From Bacteroidales bacterium (GTDB lineage: Bacteria; Bacteroidota; Bacteroidia; Bacteroidales; Tenuifilaceae): a DNA stretch of 46,988 bases. How positions within the stretch are numbered: the first letter of the stretch is position 1; each line of letters starts with the position of its first letter. Positions 44,398 to 46,988 of the stretch are shown here, piece by piece. Position numbers and translations under genes: made by a program. The stretch is from the NCBI GenBank assembly GCA_003818205.1, contig RPRQ01000036.1, positions 1 to 46,988 of the forward strand. Reading direction: 5' to 3'. The notes below the pieces were generated by a model, which did not search any database, was not told the DNA's origin, and saw nothing but the letters and a program-made list of their open reading frames with translations.

Positions 44398-46773
44398 ATG
44401 AAAATTGCGTTTAAGAATATGATCAGAACGAAGATGCTGGTTTACGTTATGATAACCACCATATCGGTTCTTACTGTAGTTGGAGCATTTGTGGCTTATC
44501 GTTTAAATAAGATGGCTTTAAACAATGCCATTGCCATTGCTAAAGGAGAGGCTGAAAAAACAGCAAATTATGTGAAAGCCGATCTGCAACTCGACTTGGG
44601 TTTTGCCCGTGCCTTGGCAAATTCTTTGAACTCCTATTGCAGATACGATACTGAAAAATTAGATTCCATTTTCATCACTATTCTTAAATATCAGGCAAAA
44701 GAAAACCCAAGGTACATGTCTGTTTGGTGTACCCTTGAGTATTCTCTAATAACAAAAGGCTATACTAAAAACTATGGGAGAAGATCTTTTACAGCATTCC
44801 TTAAAGATGGTACGCCATTCATTGAGGTCGAACAAAAAAACGTAAATGGAGATATTAACCCCAGTCCGTATTGGGCTTCAAAATCGACTAACGTTGAATT
44901 AGTACTTGATCCATATGTCTTTCAGCTTGAAGGAAAGGATAGATTAGCAACCACTGTTAGCGTTCCTGTTCGGCGAAACGGAACTTTTCAAGGGCTAGGT
45001 GGTGTAGATCTCGAGCTGAGTAAATTCCAAAAAATTATTGATCAAACAAAGCCATTTCCTAATACCATTGTTTCGATTCTCTCAAACAATGGAACCATAA
45101 TAGCTCATACCAACACCGACTTGGTTAAGAAAACTTTTAAGGAAATATCGCCCGAAGAGGATATTGAAAATCAAATATCAGAACGGATAAAGAAAGGGAA
45201 AGGCATTATATACTACACAAATAATAGCGGGGAAAAGCGTCTTGTGATTTTTGCCCCCATTCAGGTTGGCGAAACGCCTACCCCATGGTCGGTTGGGCTA
45301 TCGATCCCTGTTAGCGTTATAATGAGTGAGGCACGCTCTTCACTATATAGCGTTTTAATCGTTACTATTCTTGGGCTTATCGTTTTGGGCTTTGTAATAT
45401 GGCTGATTGCTCGTTCCATCACAGAGCCCATCCAAAGAACCACCGATCTTTTACAAAACCTCGCTCAGGGCGATATTGATAAAACCAAGAAGGTATTCGT
45501 AACCAGCGGCGATGAGATTGAAGCGGTGGCCAAGTCGGTAAGTAAGGTGATTGATGGGCTTAATATTACCGAAAATTTTGCTCGTGAAATCGGGAAAGGT
45601 AATCTTGATGCCCAGTTTGAACTGCTCGGAGAAAAGGATACGTTAGGGAAATCGCTCCTTGAGATGCAGAAAAGTTTAAAGCATGCCCGTGAAATTGAAA
45701 TAGAACGAAAGAACGAGGAGGAGAAGCAGAACTGGACAACCAAAGGTATTGCCATGTTTGGTGATATTCTTCGTCAAAATAACGACAACCTGATTGAACT
45801 TTCGTACAATATCATCAAAAACTTGGTAAGCTACACTTCATCCATTCAGGGCGGGATATTTGTTTTAAACGATAACGATAAGGAAAACCCCATAATCGAT
45901 ATGGCCGGTTGTTACGCCTACGATAGGCGTAAGTATCTTCAAAAAAGTGTTGTAATCGGGGAGGGTTTGGTTGGACGATGTTTTACCGAGGGAAAATCGA
46001 TATTCATGGTGGATATTCCTAAGGATTATATAAGCATTACATCGGGGCTTGGGAAAGAGAATCCACGCTGTCTTCTATTAGTACCTTTAAAAATAAACGA
46101 TGAAGTGCTAGGTGTTATCGAAATGGCAACTTTCAAGATTTACGAAAAGTACCACATTGATTTCATCGAAAAGGTAGCCACGAGCATAGCTGCCACCATA
46201 TCTAGCGTTCGAATCAATATCCGTACTGCTGAACTTCTTGCCAAATCGCAACAGCAAGCCGAGGAGATGGCGGCACAGGAGGAAGAAATGCGCCAAAACA
46301 TGGAGGAGCTACAAGCTACTCAGGAGGAGATGGAACGCCTAAGGCAGGAGGATGCTAGAAATAATCAGGCGATAATAAAGAAAGGGGAGGATAACTTCAA
46401 GCTAATCATTGATTTGCTAAACAATATTCCAGCAAAGATTTTTCTTAAAGATGAGAATGGCTCTTTTGTCCTTGTTAACTCACAGGTTGCGGATGTTTAC
46501 AATAAAACCCCAGAGGAGATTATCGGAACAAGCGATTACGAGAACCATCCCGATGAGGATGTTGATAGCTGGCGTAAGCAGGAGCTGGATATAATGAGAA
46601 TGGGAAAACAGGAATATACATTTGAGGAAACTATCGGTGGAAAGAAACGATTACTGAGAACCATTAAAATGCCTTTCGTTCTACCAACTTCAGGGGAGAC
46701 TGGGTTGCTAGGGATTCAATTTGATATCACCAACTATAAACAGATGGCTGAGGAAATAAAAAAGCAGGGCTAA
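44398..46773 (+). CDS. Second Cache-HAMP-GAF-PAS sensor without an output domain
   Basis: 791 residues with the same build as the protein at 35088: membrane helix (about 14-32), Cache-type periplasmic domain (about 35-315; VSVPVRRNGTFQGLGGVDLE), second helix (about 322-342), HAMP (about 345-400), linker NWTTKGIAMF, GAF (about 475-615; GEGLVG, SGLGKENPRCLL), coiled coil AQEEEMRQNMEELQATQEE, then a PAS domain (about 668-788; NIPAKIFLKDENGSFVLVN) ending 3-4 residues before the stop. Again no catalytic or receptor domain. The two coiled-coil segments are almost identical in protein and DNA. It is divergent from the TPR-SpoIIE gene; the 230 bases between them hold both promoters. Confidence 0.85.
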   Translation: MKIAFKNMIRTKMLVYVMITTISVLTVVGAFVAYRLNKMALNNAIAIAKGEAEKTANYVKADLQLDLGFARALANSLNSYCRYDTEKLDSIFITILKYQAKENPRYMSVWCTLEYSLITKGYTKNYGRRSFTAFLKDGTPFIEVEQKNVNGDINPSPYWASKSTNVELVLDPYVFQLEGKDRLATTVSVPVRRNGTFQGLGGVDLELSKFQKIIDQTKPFPNTIVSILSNNGTIIAHTNTDLVKKTFKEISPEEDIENQISERIKKGKGIIYYTNNSGEKRLVIFAPIQVGETPTPWSVGLSIPVSVIMSEARSSLYSVLIVTILGLIVLGFVIWLIARSITEPIQRTTDLLQNLAQGDIDKTKKVFVTSGDEIEAVAKSVSKVIDGLNITENFAREIGKGNLDAQFELLGEKDTLGKSLLEMQKSLKHAREIEIERKNEEEKQNWTTKGIAMFGDILRQNNDNLIELSYNIIKNLVSYTSSIQGGIFVLNDNDKENPIIDMAGCYAYDRRKYLQKSVVIGEGLVGRCFTEGKSIFMVDIPKDYISITSGLGKENPRCLLLVPLKINDEVLGVIEMATFKIYEKYHIDFIEKVATSIAATISSVRINIRTAELLAKSQQQAEEMAAQEEEMRQNMEELQATQEEMERLRQEDARNNQAIIKKGEDNFKLIIDLLNNIPAKIFLKDENGSFVLVNSQVADVYNKTPEEIIGTSDYENHPDEDVDSWRKQELDIMRMGKQEYTFEETIGGKKRLLRTIKMPFVLPTSGETGLLGIQFDITNYKQMAEEIKKQG

Positions 46774-46988
46774 CTGAGAGGTAAAAACTAATGCTTTTTG
46801 ATTGCTATCATATTTATCGAACTAACGATAAAAGGCGCGATATTACCAACGTATAGCAATTAAAAGGTTATTCGACAAAAGGTGTGGAAGATAATTTGGT
46901 TTTGCTCCAATATTGACCCCAGAGGGGTCGGATGTTTATAGGAAAAATGCCCATTTATGGTGCGACCCCAGCTGGGGTCGAATGTTCC
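46774..46988. repeat. Start of a GACCCC/GGGGTC palindromic repeat array
   Basis: Two related units about 49 bases apart: GACCCCAGAGGGGTCGGATGTT (46915 onward) and CGACCCCAGCTGGGGTCG (46963-46980), a perfect 18-base palindrome followed by AATGTT. The window ends inside the second unit. The 140 bases before them (46774-46913) hold no gene. These look like a dispersed intergenic repeat. Confidence 0.7.

Noticed and set aside
46914-46988. CRISPR array
   Set aside because: Only two units are visible, they differ in sequence, no cas gene is present, and the units are palindromes typical of dispersed intergenic repeats.

Overview
The window reads as a chromosomal segment of a Bacteroidota bacterium, most likely Bacteroidales-like; I cannot place the genus. 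Reasons: several genes are preceded by the Bacteroidota -7 promoter box (TAnnTTTG) and show no convincing Shine-Dalgarno; there are proteins with type IX secretion (T9SS) C-terminal sorting domains plus the T9SS component PorZ; and the intergenic regions carry the small GC-rich CCTGCC/GGCAGG-type palindromes common in this phylum. No rRNA, tRNA, CRISPR array or complete insertion sequence was seen.

Layout. 1-671 is intergenic with repeat remnants. 672-6041 is a secreted/surface-protein locus: two tail-fibre-like proteins, one T9SS cargo protein and, in a TAATG overlap with the T9SS gene, an unlisted 47-codon micropeptide that resembles a RiPP precursor. 6151-8427 is purD plus a membrane protein. 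8523-10136 is an ABC-F ATPase. 10412-13090 is an A+T-rich accessory islet of three genes: a nucleotidyl-cyclase-fold protein, a Beta/sce7725-like protein and a convergent sce7726-like PD-(D/E)XK nuclease. 13392-24254 is mixed housekeeping and envelope: a small membrane protein, periplasmic thioredoxin, T9SS M6 metalloprotease, kbl, an unknown helical protein, CPBP protease, dusB, a lipoprotein and a PAP2 phosphatase. 24546-25268 is TerC-like. 25269-25928 is gene-free and repeat-rich, with a 52-bp near-perfect palindrome. 25929-30432 is a minus-strand run usp - rdgB - porZ - recO.

30629-46773 is dominated by signalling. It holds a membrane-bound periplasmic-propeller sensor whose cytoplasmic part joins a class III adenylate cyclase to an HD-type (PDE-like) domain, with universal-stress-protein paralogues on both sides. 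Two paralogous Cache-HAMP-GAF-PAS sensors have no output domain, and a TPR protein carries a SpoIIE/PP2C phosphatase. Between these lie dgt, a DnaQ/GIY-YIG nuclease, a PHP phosphatase and a GNAT acetyltransferase. The window ends in the first units of a GACCCC/GGGGTC palindromic repeat.

The best candidates for undescribed biology are the 10.4-13.1 kb three-gene module, the micropeptide at 3938-4081, and the cyclase-HD fusion with its USP/sensor neighbourhood. All functional statements come from reading motifs by eye; no database search was run.
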